From VFJZ01 sp046598415 (GTDB taxonomy: Bacteria > Actinomycetota > Thermoleophilia > Gaiellales > F1-60-MAGs149), in assembly GCA_046598415.1 (NCBI GenBank), contig JBKJIG010000162.1:1-64000 (forward strand): a stretch of DNA of 64,000 nt, written 5' to 3'. Every line of letters begins with the position of its first letter. Within the stretch, counting starts at the first letter, position 1. Shown piece by piece: positions 1-8,761 of the stretch. Below the pieces are notes generated by a model. It saw nothing but the letters and a program-made list of their open reading frames with translations, was not told the DNA's origin and made no database searches. The position numbers and the translations under genes were made by a program.

Positions 1-1
1 G

Positions 2-865
2 TTCGCGATCGCCGACGCGACCGCCCTCACCGAGGCCGGCTACGTCGGCGAAGACGTCGAGAACATCCTCCTGAAGCTGATCCAGGCGGCCGACTTCGAT
101 GTCAAGAAGGCCGAGACCGGGATCATCTACATCGACGAGGTCGACAAGATCGCGCGGAAGGCGGACAACCCGTCGATCACGCGCGACGTGTCGGGCGAGG
201 GCGTGCAGCAGGCGCTGCTGAAGATCCTCGAGGGCACCGTCGCCAGCGTGCCGCCGCAGGGTGGCCGCAAGCATCCCCACCAGGAGTTCCTGTCGATCGA
301 CACGACGAACATCCTGTTCATCTGCGGTGGCGCGTTCGCCGACCTCGAGAAGATCATCTCCAAGCGCGTCGGCAAGAACTCCGTCGGCTTCGCGGCGGAG
401 ATCCGCTCGAAGAGCGGCACCAGCGGTGCCGAGCTGCTGCAGCGGACGATGCCCGAGGACCTGATCCAGTTCGGTCTGATCCCCGAGTTCATCGGCCGTC
501 TGCCGGTCATCTCGGCCGTGCACCCGCTCGGTCGCGACGACCTCGTGCAGATCCTGCTGGAGCCCAAGAACGCGCTCGTGAAGCAGTATCAGCGCTTCTT
601 CTCGTTCGACTCCTGCGAGCTCGTCTTCACCGAGGACTCGCTGTGGGCGATCGCCGACAAGGCGCTCGAACGGGAGACTGGTGCACGTGGTCTGCGCTCG
701 ATCATCGAGAATGCACTGCTCGACGTGATGTTCGAGCTGCCCTCGAGGGGAGACGTGGCGAAGTGCGTGATCAACCGCGAGACGATCGAGCACGGCCTGC
801 GGCCGGTGCTGGTCAGCGCGAGCGGTCAGGCGATCGTGGACGAGCCGGGCCAGGCGAGCGCGTAG
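2..865 (+). CDS. clpX: ClpX, ATP-binding subunit of ClpXP protease (5' truncated by window edge)
   Basis: AAA+ unfoldase that recognises substrates and feeds them to the ClpP peptidase. The window opens inside the gene: 287 residues remain, so the zinc-binding domain and Walker A are off the edge. Visible are the segment FAIADATALTEAGYVGEDVE at the start, Walker B (IIYIDEVDK, visible residues about 41-49), the pore-loop region, the sensor regions and the C-terminal small domain (ARGLRSIIENALLDVMFELP). The reading frame is intact to the TAG stop. clpP itself lies 17 kb away on the opposite strand, so the two are not in one operon here. Confidence 0.97.
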   Translation, partial: FAIADATALTEAGYVGEDVENILLKLIQAADFDVKKAETGIIYIDEVDKIARKADNPSITRDVSGEGVQQALLKILEGTVASVPPQGGRKHPHQEFLSIDTTNILFICGGAFADLEKIISKRVGKNSVGFAAEIRSKSGTSGAELLQRTMPEDLIQFGLIPEFIGRLPVISAVHPLGRDDLVQILLEPKNALVKQYQRFFSFDSCELVFTEDSLWAIADKALERETGARGLRSIIENALLDVMFELPSRGDVAKCVINRETIEHGLRPVLVSASGQAIVDEPGQASA

Positions 866-879
866 CGGGCCCCGCCCCG

Positions 880-1365
880 CTGCCGATCCGCCTGAACCGC
901 TACATCGCCGCCGCCGGCCTCGGCACGCGGCGCGAGGTCGAGGGCCTGATCCGCCAGGGGCGGGTGCAGGTGAATGGCGTCGTCGCGACCGATCTGGCCG
1001 AGAAGGTCAACCACGGCGACGTGGTCGAGCTCGACTTCGAGGTGCTGCGCGCATCGCCGCGCGCCGCCGTGCTGCTGCACAAGCCGTACGGCTCGCCGGC
1101 CTCGATCGTGCACCCGCCGGAGCTGCACGTCGTGATGCCGCTGCGGCTGATCGAGCGCGGTGCCGAGCTGCTCGTCGCCGACCCCGACCTGGCCCGTCGC
1201 ATCGCCAACCCGAAACACCCGCAGGCGCAGCTGCGCGACGGCCGACGCCGGCTCGCCTACGCCGGCCTGGCGGTCGAGGACCTGGAGCCGGGCGAATGGC
1301 GTCCGCTCGGGCACAAGGAGCTCGAGCGGCTGCGGCGCTCCGTGCACCTGCCGCCGCGCGCATGA
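880..1365 (+). CDS. S4-domain RsuA/RluB-like protein with a shortened, apparently inactive pseudouridine synthase domain
   Basis: The N-terminus is a clear S4 RNA-binding domain (RLNRYIAAAGLGTRREVEGL, then QGRVQVNG). What follows aligns with RsuA/RluB family pseudouridine synthases, but about 100 residues of the catalytic core are missing. The segment LRLIERGAELLVADPDLARR replaces the usual GRLD...GLLLLTNDG motif, so the catalytic Asp is gone. The C-terminal piece LAYAGLAVEDLEPGEWRPL matches the family tail. It may bind RNA but is unlikely to make pseudouridine. No ATG, GTG or TTG lies between the clpX stop and the S4 domain: candidates are CTG at 880 or GTG at 763 inside clpX, so the start is uncertain. 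Confidence 0.7.
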   Translation: MPIRLNRYIAAAGLGTRREVEGLIRQGRVQVNGVVATDLAEKVNHGDVVELDFEVLRASPRAAVLLHKPYGSPASIVHPPELHVVMPLRLIERGAELLVADPDLARRIANPKHPQAQLRDGRRRLAYAGLAVEDLEPGEWRPLGHKELERLRRSVHLPPRA

Positions 1366-1405
1366 CCGCGAAGTACCCTTCGCCCGTGACGCGCATGGAC
1401 GCACC

Positions 1406-1798
1406 GTGACCCGCAAAAAGCGCACCCAGCGGCTGCGGCGCGTCGACGAGACGCTGCGCCAGATCATCTCCGAGGCCCTCCTCGCGAATCGCGACCGGCA
1501 CCTCGAGGGCATCCTCGTGACGGGCGTCGAGACGAGCTCCGATACGGCCTACGCCGACGTCTACGTGCAGGTGCCCGGCAACGAGGCGAAGCGCGAGCGC
1601 GGGCTGGCCGCGCTGGAGCGCGTGCGACCGTCGATCCAGCACAAGATCAACGACGAGATGCACCTCCGCCTCACGCCCGTGCTGCGGTTCCGGCGTGACG
1701 AGACGCTCGAGCACAGCATCCGCATCGAGCAGCTGCTGGCCGAGCATCAGCCGGTCGATCCGCCACCCGCCGATCCGCAGGCCGAGGGCACGGAGTGA
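1406..1798 (+). CDS. rbfA: Ribosome-binding factor A
   Basis: Small KH-type factor that binds the 30S subunit and helps mature the 5' end of 16S rRNA. The 130-residue product begins VTRKKRTQRLRRVDETLRQI and has the family pattern ISEALLANRDRHLEGILVTG, then the KH-like middle with YADVYVQVPG. It ends in RLTPVLRFRRDETLEHSIRI plus a short acidic tail. GTG at 1406 was chosen because it places the conserved basic start at residue 1. Its stop overlaps the next GTG by 4 bases, and the neighbouring order rbfA, DHH protein, truB, ribF is the classical bacterial arrangement. Confidence 0.95.
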   Translation: MTRKKRTQRLRRVDETLRQIISEALLANRDRHLEGILVTGVETSSDTAYADVYVQVPGNEAKRERGLAALERVRPSIQHKINDEMHLRLTPVLRFRRDETLEHSIRIEQLLAEHQPVDPPPADPQAEGTE

Positions 1799-2775
1799 GT
1801 GAGCTGCTCGACGCGGCGTATGACGCCGCGGTGGCCGCGCTGCGGGCTGCGCCGCGAGTGGTCGTGGCGACGCACGAGAACCCTGACGGCGACGCCCTCG
1901 GCTCCCTGGTGGGCGCCGTCCGCGGCCTGCGCGCCGCCGGGCTGGACGTGATCGGCGTGCGCGCCGCCCCCGACCTGCCGCGCGAGTACCGCTGGCTGGA
2001 CGACGACGGCCTCACGACCACCGTCCCCGACGGCACCGGCTGGCTGTTGCTGGCGGTCGACTGCGGCTCGTCCGCCCGCATCGCGCTTCCCGCCGGCGTC
2101 CGCGAGGGGTCCGACTTCGTGATCGACCTCGACCACCACCACGACAACACGCGCTTCGGTGACATCAACATCGTCGACGACGGTGCGGCCTGCGCGGCGA
2201 TGATGGTGCGCGAGCTGCTGGCCCGGCTCGGCGTGACGCTGACGCCGGCCATCGCCACGCCGCTGTACGTCGGGCTGGTGACCGACACCGGACGCTTCCA
2301 GTACTCCAACACCGACGCCCGCGCGTTTCGCGCCGCGGCCGAACTGGTCGATCTCGGCGTGCAGCCACAGGAGATCTTCCAGCACGTCTTCGAGTCGGTG
2401 CAGGCGTCGAAGCTGAAGGTGCTGGCCCGTGCTCTCGGCCGGATCGAGCTGCGCCTCGGCGGCCGGCTCGCGGTCACGTGGGTGACCCGCGCCGACATCG
2501 ACGAGACGGGTGCCGACGAGGCCTCCACCGACGGGGTCATCGACAGCCTCCGGGCGATCGAGGGCGTCGAGGTGGCCGCGTTCATCCGCGAGACGGCCGA
2601 CGGTCCGCGCCACAAGGTGTCGATGCGCTCGGCCAACGGTGTCGTCGACGTGTCCCAGATCGCCCGCGCGTCGGGCGGCGGCGGCCACACGCGGGCAGCG
2701 GGGTTCTCCAGCGACCTCGACCGCGACGCGCTGATCGAGCTGATCGAGCGCGAGGCACGGGCCGGCGGTGCCTGA
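1795..2775 (+). CDS. nrnA: DHH/DHHA1 phosphoesterase, NrnA-like oligoribonuclease / pAp phosphatase
   Basis: Manganese-dependent phosphoesterase family that degrades nano-RNAs and/or removes phosphate from 3'-phosphoadenosine 5'-phosphate. The 326-residue protein shows the N-terminal HENPDGDALGS motif (about residues 24-34), a DHHHDN motif (about 111-116) and the C-terminal DHHA1 substrate-binding signature SGGGGHTRAAGF (about 294-305). GTG at 1795 overlaps the rbfA stop by 4 bases and the product runs 8 bases into truB, so translation is probably coupled. Which of the two activities dominates cannot be told from sequence. Confidence 0.93.
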   Translation: MSELLDAAYDAAVAALRAAPRVVVATHENPDGDALGSLVGAVRGLRAAGLDVIGVRAAPDLPREYRWLDDDGLTTTVPDGTGWLLLAVDCGSSARIALPAGVREGSDFVIDLDHHHDNTRFGDINIVDDGAACAAMMVRELLARLGVTLTPAIATPLYVGLVTDTGRFQYSNTDARAFRAAAELVDLGVQPQEIFQHVFESVQASKLKVLARALGRIELRLGGRLAVTWVTRADIDETGADEASTDGVIDSLRAIEGVEVAAFIRETADGPRHKVSMRSANGVVDVSQIARASGGGGHTRAAGFSSDLDRDALIELIEREARAGGA

Positions 2776-3616
2776 GGAGACCGGCGTGCTGCTGCTCGAC
2801 AAGGCGGCCGGGCACAGCTCCTTCGGGGCCATCGCCGCGCTGCGACCGGTGCTCGGCCGCAAGCTCGGCCACGCGGGCACGCTCGACCCGTTCGCGACCG
2901 GGCTGCTGATCGTGCTGGCCGGCCGGGCGACGCGGCTGGCGACGTTTCTGACCGGCCTCGACAAGCGCTACCGCGCCGTGGTGCGGTTCGGCGTCACGTC
3001 GACGACCGACGATCCCGAGGGCGACCTGACCGACACCGCCGCGACCACCGACGAGGACGCCGTGCGCCGGTCGCTGGACGGCTTCCGCGGTGCCATCACG
3101 CAGGTGCCGCCGGCCGCCAGCGCCGTGCACATCGACGGCGAGCGCGCGTACAAGCGCTTTCGGCGCGGGGAGGAGGTCGAGATGCCCGAGCGGGCCGTGA
3201 CCATCCACGCCATCGACCTGCTCGCGTTCGACCCCGTCTCGCAGACGGCCCGGCTCGACGTGCGCTGCTCGACCGGGACGTACATCCGGGCGCTGGCCCG
3301 CGACCTCGGCGACGCGGTCGGCGCCGGTGGGTACTGCTCCGAGCTGCGCCGCACCGAGGTGGGACCGTTCTCGATCGACGACGCGGTGGCCGAGGACGGC
3401 GACATCGCGACCGCGCTGCGCCCAGCCGCCGACGCCGTGCCGCACCTGCCGCTGCGCCAGATCACCGCCGCCGAGGTCGAGGCGATCGGCCACGGGCGCC
3501 GCATCCCGGCGCACGACGATCCCGCCGGCCCGATCGTGCTGCTGGCCGGCGAGCGGCTGGTCGCGATCGGCACCCGCGACGGCGACACCCTGCGGCCCGG
3601 GCCGGTGTTCGCGTGA
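2768..3616 (+). CDS. truB: tRNA pseudouridine-55 synthase
   Basis: Makes pseudouridine 55 in the T-loop of tRNAs. The 282-residue protein has the catalytic motif GHAGTLDPFATGLL, with the catalytic Asp at residue 40. It also has KRYRAVVRFGVTSTTDDPEG, the QVPPAASAVHIDGERAY motif and DVRCSTGTYIRALARDLG. The C-terminal PUA-like part (ITAAEVEAIGHGRRIP) is present. Start is GTG at 2768, which overlaps the upstream gene by 8 bases; the stop overlaps the ribF GTG by 4. Confidence 0.97.
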   Translation: MPEETGVLLLDKAAGHSSFGAIAALRPVLGRKLGHAGTLDPFATGLLIVLAGRATRLATFLTGLDKRYRAVVRFGVTSTTDDPEGDLTDTAATTDEDAVRRSLDGFRGAITQVPPAASAVHIDGERAYKRFRRGEEVEMPERAVTIHAIDLLAFDPVSQTARLDVRCSTGTYIRALARDLGDAVGAGGYCSELRRTEVGPFSIDDAVAEDGDIATALRPAADAVPHLPLRQITAAEVEAIGHGRRIPAHDDPAGPIVLLAGERLVAIGTRDGDTLRPGPVFA

Positions 3617-4491
3617 GACGCTCGGTCGCGCTCGGCACCTTCGACGGCGTCCACCTGGGGCACCGGCGCGTGATCCAGACGGCCATCGACCGCGCCGCGG
3701 CGCTGGGCGTGCGGTCGGCCGTCGCGACGTTCGATCCGCGGCCGGTGTCGGTGATCGTGCCGGAGCGCGCGCCCGACTCGCTGACATCGCTGCCACGCCG
3801 GCTCGAGCTGCTGCGCGAGGCCGGCGTCGACGACGTGCTGGTGATCAACTTCACGCTCGACCTGGCCGCGCGGACACCGGCCGAGTTCGCCGACGAGGTG
3901 CTCGTCGCTCAGCTGGCGGCGGCCGAGATCGTCGTCGGCCGGAACTTCCGGTTCGGGCACCGCCGGGCCGGCGACGTCGACGTGCTGCGTGCCCTCGGCG
4001 AGGAGCGCGGGTTCGGCGTCACCGTGGCAGAGCTGTACGAGTTCGACGGCGAGCCGGTCTCGTCGTCGCGCATCCGCGAGCTGATCCGCCTGCAGTACGT
4101 CGAGGACGCCGCCCGCATCCTCGGCCGGTCACCCGAGCTCGAGGGAGAGGTGGTGCGCGGCGACGGGCGCGGCCGGGACCTCGGCGTGCCCACCGCCAAC
4201 CTCGGCCTGTCGGGCCGCTACGTGCAGCCGGCGGAGGGCGTCTATGCCGGCGATGTGGTGCTGGCCGACGGCCGGTCCTTCCGGAGCGCGATCTCGGTCG
4301 GCACCAACCCGACCTTCGACGGCGAGCGCGAGGTCCGGGTCGAGGCCCACCTGCTGCACTTCGACGAGGACCTGTACGGTCAGCACGTGCGCGTCGAGTT
4401 TCGCCGGTTCCTCCGTGGCCAGTTGCGCTTCGACACCCTCGACGACCTGGTCGTGCAGATGCGCGCCGACATCGCCGCCGCCGACGAATGA
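3613..4491 (+). CDS. ribF: Bifunctional riboflavin kinase / FAD synthetase
   Basis: Converts riboflavin to FMN and FMN to FAD. The N-terminal adenylyltransferase domain carries GTFDGVHLGH (residues 8-17) and the VSSSRIRELI signature. The C-terminal kinase domain begins near residue 170 and shows DLGVPTANL, VGTNPTFDG and HLLHFDEDLYG. The 292-residue length is slightly short of the usual 305-315 but both domains look complete. It starts at GTG inside the truB stop and ends inside the ATG of the M20 peptidase gene, both 4-base overlaps. Confidence 0.96.
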   Translation: MRRSVALGTFDGVHLGHRRVIQTAIDRAAALGVRSAVATFDPRPVSVIVPERAPDSLTSLPRRLELLREAGVDDVLVINFTLDLAARTPAEFADEVLVAQLAAAEIVVGRNFRFGHRRAGDVDVLRALGEERGFGVTVAELYEFDGEPVSSSRIRELIRLQYVEDAARILGRSPELEGEVVRGDGRGRDLGVPTANLGLSGRYVQPAEGVYAGDVVLADGRSFRSAISVGTNPTFDGEREVRVEAHLLHFDEDLYGQHVRVEFRRFLRGQLRFDTLDDLVVQMRADIAAADE

Positions 4492-5849
4492 TCCCCGAAC
4501 CGCTGCTCGCCGCGCTGTTCGAGTTCCTGCGCATCCCGTCCGTCTCGTCGGGCGGAGGCGACGCGGCGGCGCTGCAAACGGCCGCGGAGTGGGTGGCGGC
4601 GCAGGTCGTCGCCGCCGGCGGCACCGCGCGGCTGCTTCCGACGCCGCGCAATCCGCTGGTGACGGGCGAGCTGGCCGCGTCCCGCGACGGGGCGCCGACG
4701 GTGATCCTGTACGGCCACTACGACGTCCAGTCGGCCGAGCCGCTGGACGAGTGGACGTCGCCGCCGTACACGCCCGAGGTGCGCGAGGGACGCCTCTACG
4801 CGCGCGGCGCGACCGACGACAAGGGCCAGATCCTGCCGCTGCTCTGGGCCGCCCGCGATCTGGCAGCGGCGCGCGAGTTGCCGGTCAACGTGCGCTTTCT
4901 GATCGACGGCGAGGAGGAGATCGGCGGCCCGAGCGCCGAGCACTGGCTGCGCGCCGACGACGGCCCGGCCGACGCGGCGATCGCCTTCGACTCGCGCATG
5001 CCCGATCCGCTGACGCCGATCCTCGTCACCTCGGCGCGGGGCACGATGCACCTGCGCGTCGAGGTGCGGTCGGCCGGTAACGACCTCCACTCGGGTGCCG
5101 GCAACACGGTGCTCAACGCCGCGCACGTGCTGCACCGGGTACTGGACGCCGTGCTGCCCGACGAGCACGGCCGGCTGCCGGAGGCGCTGCGCGCGGGACG
5201 GGCCGAGCCGAGCGAGCGGGAGCGCGCCGACTGGCGGCGCCTGCCGGGTGGGGCCATCGACATCGACCGGCTCGGCGGGCGCCCGCACGACTCCGGCGCG
5301 GTCGACGACCGGTACCGCCGCATCGGCTACGAGCCCGCGATCGACGTCCACGGCATCGAGGTCGGCGACGCCCACCAGGTGCGCACGCAGATTCCCGCCA
5401 CCGCCCGCGCGATGCTGTCGATGCGGCTCGCGCCCGGCCAGGCCAGCGCGCAGCTGTGGCCGGTGCTGGAGCGGACGCTGCGAGCCGCCGTGCCGGCGGG
5501 CGCCGACGTGCAGATCACGCTCAACAACGCGTGCGAGCCAGCCCGCGTCGACCCGCTGCACCCGGTCACGCAGATCGCGCTGCAGGCGCTGGAGCGAGCG
5601 GCCGGCGTGGCGCCGGTGATGGTGCCCGCGGGCGGGTCGCTGCCGGTGCTGACCGGGTTTGCGGCGCGCGGCATCCCGGCCGTGCTGACGGGCTTCGGCA
5701 CGCTCGACTCGCGCGTACACGCGAGCGACGAGTCGATCCACCTCGAGTGCCTATCCATGGCCTTTCGCGCAGGTCGCGAGCTGCTCCGTGGCCTGGGAGC
5801 CTATACCGGGAGCGCAAACCCGGTATCTCAGGAGGTGATGAAGGCATGA
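4488..5849 (+). CDS. M20 family metallopeptidase (dipeptidase-like)
   Basis: Zinc-dependent exopeptidase of the M20 (ArgE/DapE/CPG2/carnosinase) clan, 453 residues. The metal-binding motifs are visible: YGHYDVQ (about residue 75), ARGATDDKGQ (about 105), DGEEEIGGPS (about 139), FDSRMPDP and a C-terminal HASDESIHLE. The insertion between HSGAG and the second half is the dimerisation lid. The specific substrate is not evident; the closest feel is the cytosolic dipeptidase/succinyl-DAP branch. It overlaps ribF by 4 bases, and its own stop overlaps the ATG of a 20-codon ORF. Confidence 0.9.
   Translation: MIPEPLLAALFEFLRIPSVSSGGGDAAALQTAAEWVAAQVVAAGGTARLLPTPRNPLVTGELAASRDGAPTVILYGHYDVQSAEPLDEWTSPPYTPEVREGRLYARGATDDKGQILPLLWAARDLAAARELPVNVRFLIDGEEEIGGPSAEHWLRADDGPADAAIAFDSRMPDPLTPILVTSARGTMHLRVEVRSAGNDLHSGAGNTVLNAAHVLHRVLDAVLPDEHGRLPEALRAGRAEPSERERADWRRLPGGAIDIDRLGGRPHDSGAVDDRYRRIGYEPAIDVHGIEVGDAHQVRTQIPATARAMLSMRLAPGQASAQLWPVLERTLRAAVPAGADVQITLNNACEPARVDPLHPVTQIALQALERAAGVAPVMVPAGGSLPVLTGFAARGIPAVLTGFGTLDSRVHASDESIHLECLSMAFRAGRELLRGLGAYTGSANPVSQEVMKA
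5830..5839 (+). promoter_or_regulatory. Perfect extended Shine-Dalgarno before a 20-codon ORF
   Basis: AGGAGGTGAT is fully complementary to the anti-Shine-Dalgarno end of 16S rRNA and lies 6 bases before ATG 5846. It is the strongest ribosome-binding site I noticed in the window, yet it serves a 20-residue ORF rather than a long gene. Confidence 0.8.
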
Positions 5850-5908
5850 CTGTGAACACCCGCAACCCGTCGTCCCTCATCCATGAGGCACCGGTTCGCG
5901 TAGCCTGA
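5846..5908 (+). CDS. Putative 20-residue leader peptide upstream of rsgA
   Basis: The ORF starts at ATG overlapping the M20 peptidase stop by 4 bases and encodes MTVNTRNPSSLIHEAPVRVA. It has an ideal ribosome-binding site 6 bases upstream. Its last codons and stop lie in the first arm and loop of an inverted repeat that ends just before the rsgA start. This is the layout expected of a translated leader controlling the downstream gene, though a small functional protein cannot be excluded. There is no run of a single amino-acid codon to suggest classical amino-acid attenuation. Confidence 0.5.
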   Translation: MTVNTRNPSSLIHEAPVRVA

Positions 5909-5939
5909 TCGAGCAAGCGCCGGTGCCCTGACACCGGAG
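5887..5939 (+). promoter_or_regulatory. Mutually exclusive hairpins before rsgA
   Basis: GGCACCGG (5887-5894) pairs with CCGGTGCC (5920-5927). The same second arm, CCGGTG (5920-5925), pairs instead with CACCGG (5932-5937), which runs into the GGAG (5936-5939) just before the rsgA TTG. The first hairpin would free the rsgA ribosome-binding site and the second would cover it. The leader-peptide stop at 5906-5908 sits in the loop of the first. The pairing is seen directly; the regulatory role is inferred. Confidence 0.5.
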
Positions 5940-5946
5940 TCCTATC

Positions 5947-6954
5947 TTGCAAGATCCGCTCTCCGCGCTCGGCTTCGACGTCGCGCGCACCGCCGAGCTC
6001 TCCCGTCTCGGCAATCATCTCGTCCCGGCCCGCGTCACGCGGGTCGATCGCGGCGTCGTCACCGTTGCCACGGCTGACGACGCGGAGCTCCGCCTGGCGG
6101 CGGAGCACCTGGCTGTCGGCGACTGGATCGCCCTCGACGGCACCACCGTGCACGCCCGTCTGGAGCGGCGCTCTGCGCTGGTCCGCAACGCGGGCGACCA
6201 GACCCGCGCGGCGATGGCGGAGGAGGCCCGCGTCGTGGCCGCCAACGTCGACGTCGTGCTGGTCGTGCGGGCGCTCGACATGCCCGTGCGGCCGGGTCGC
6301 GTGCAGCAGCTCGTCGCGCTCGCCTACGCCAGCGGCGCCGACGTGGCGTTCGTGCTCACGAAGGCCGACCGCCACGACGACGTGGCGCGCGCCATCGACG
6401 AGATCGAGCTCGTCGCACCGGGCCTCTCGGTGCTCGCCGTCAGCGCCATGACGGGCGCCGGCATCGACCAGCTCGTGACGCTCATCGGCGGCCGCACGTT
6501 CGTGCTGCTGGGGGAGTCGGGCGCCGGCAAATCGACGCTCGTCAACCGGCTCGCAGGCGAGGAGCTGCTCGCCACCGGCGCGGTGCAGCGCAGCGGCGCG
6601 GGCCGCCACACGACCACGCACCGCCAGCTGGTGGTGCTGGAGGGCGTCGGCGTCGCGATCGACACCCCGGGCGTGCGCACGGCCGGCTTCTGGGGCACGG
6701 CCGCCGACGTGTCCCGGGCGTTCGCCGACGTCGAGGAGCTGGCGGCCGCGTGCCGGTTCTCCGACTGCTCACACGGCTCGGAGCCGGGCTGCGCCGTCCG
6801 CGGCGCCGTCCCCCCCGAGCGCCTCGCTGCCTACGAGCACACGCTGCGCGAGCAGCGGGCACTCGAGGTACGCCTCGACCCGAAGCTCGCCAGCGAGCGC
6901 CGCAGGCAGTGGCGGACGATGCACCGATCCTACCGTCGAGACAGCTGGCGATAG
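5947..6954 (+). CDS. rsgA: Ribosome small-subunit-dependent GTPase A
   Basis: Circularly permuted GTPase that checks late 30S assembly. The 335-residue protein has an OB-fold N-terminus, then the permuted G motifs: TKAD (G4), SAMTGAG (G5), GESGAGKSTLVNRL (G1, about residues 189-202) and DTPGVRTAGFW (G3, about 239). It ends with the zinc-binding stretch CRFSDCSHGSEPGC (about 268-281). TTG at 5947 is the only sensible start. A weak GGAG ribosome-binding site partly buried in a hairpin precedes it, which fits a translationally controlled gene. rbfA in the same cluster also acts on the 30S subunit. Confidence 0.95.
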   Translation: MQDPLSALGFDVARTAELSRLGNHLVPARVTRVDRGVVTVATADDAELRLAAEHLAVGDWIALDGTTVHARLERRSALVRNAGDQTRAAMAEEARVVAANVDVVLVVRALDMPVRPGRVQQLVALAYASGADVAFVLTKADRHDDVARAIDEIELVAPGLSVLAVSAMTGAGIDQLVTLIGGRTFVLLGESGAGKSTLVNRLAGEELLATGAVQRSGAGRHTTTHRQLVVLEGVGVAIDTPGVRTAGFWGTAADVSRAFADVEELAAACRFSDCSHGSEPGCAVRGAVPPERLAAYEHTLREQRALEVRLDPKLASERRRQWRTMHRSYRRDSWR

Positions 6955-7008
6955 TGTTGCGCAGGTTCGTTCAACGGCCTCGTGGGCCACCGGTATGTTG
7001 GGACCCAG

Positions 7009-7251
7009 ATGGGTGACGGACGCTTGAAGACGGCTGCGACGGCCGCGCCGATCGTGCTGGACGCGCGCCGCACCGGCGACGGCTGGCGGGTCGTCTTGGC
7101 CGTGCACGGTGCGGCCGAGCCGTCCGTCGCGGCGGCGGCCGTACGCGAGGCCCTCGCGGTCGCGGCGGGCTTCGATCCGCCGACGGCGCTCGAGCTGCTC
7201 GTCGTCGACCCCGACGACGCGACGGTCGAGATCCGCGCCTCCGCCGCCTAG
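7009..7251 (+). CDS. Small hypothetical protein
   Basis: An 80-residue ORF beginning MGDGRLKTAATAAPIVLDAR, with an in-frame GTG start 27 bases upstream as an alternative. It has no membrane segment or recognisable motif; the alternating hydrophobic/charged pattern (GWRVVLAVHG, TALELLVVDPDDATVEI) suggests a small alpha/beta fold. It ends one base before the stop of the convergent malic enzyme gene. I do not recognise a family. Confidence 0.6.
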   Translation: MGDGRLKTAATAAPIVLDARRTGDGWRVVLAVHGAAEPSVAAAAVREALAVAAGFDPPTALELLVVDPDDATVEIRASAA

Positions 7252-7252
7252 G

Positions 7253-8689
<1,437 letters not shown>

Positions 8690-8741
8690 GGTCCGAACGG
8701 TAGCCGTGCGCATCCTTCGTTGCCGTCGGCTCGCGCGTGCT

Positions 8742-8757
8742 GGAGGCTGTAGCCTCC
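8742..8757 (+). promoter_or_regulatory. Palindrome and -10-like hexamer just before polA
   Basis: GGAGGCT-GT-AGCCTCC is a perfect 7+2+7 inverted repeat ending 4 bases before the polA ATG. It contains TAGCCT (8750-8755), a TANNNT hexamer 6 bases before the start codon, consistent with a leaderless transcript. Alternatively the GGAGG is a distant, hairpin-sequestered ribosome-binding site. Confidence 0.4.
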
Positions 8758-8761
8758 GCGC

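Noticed and set aside
1671..2964. Minus-strand open frames opposite the DHH phosphoesterase gene
   Set aside because: Low-complexity Arg/Ala/Ser composition; the plus-strand protein has all family motifs.
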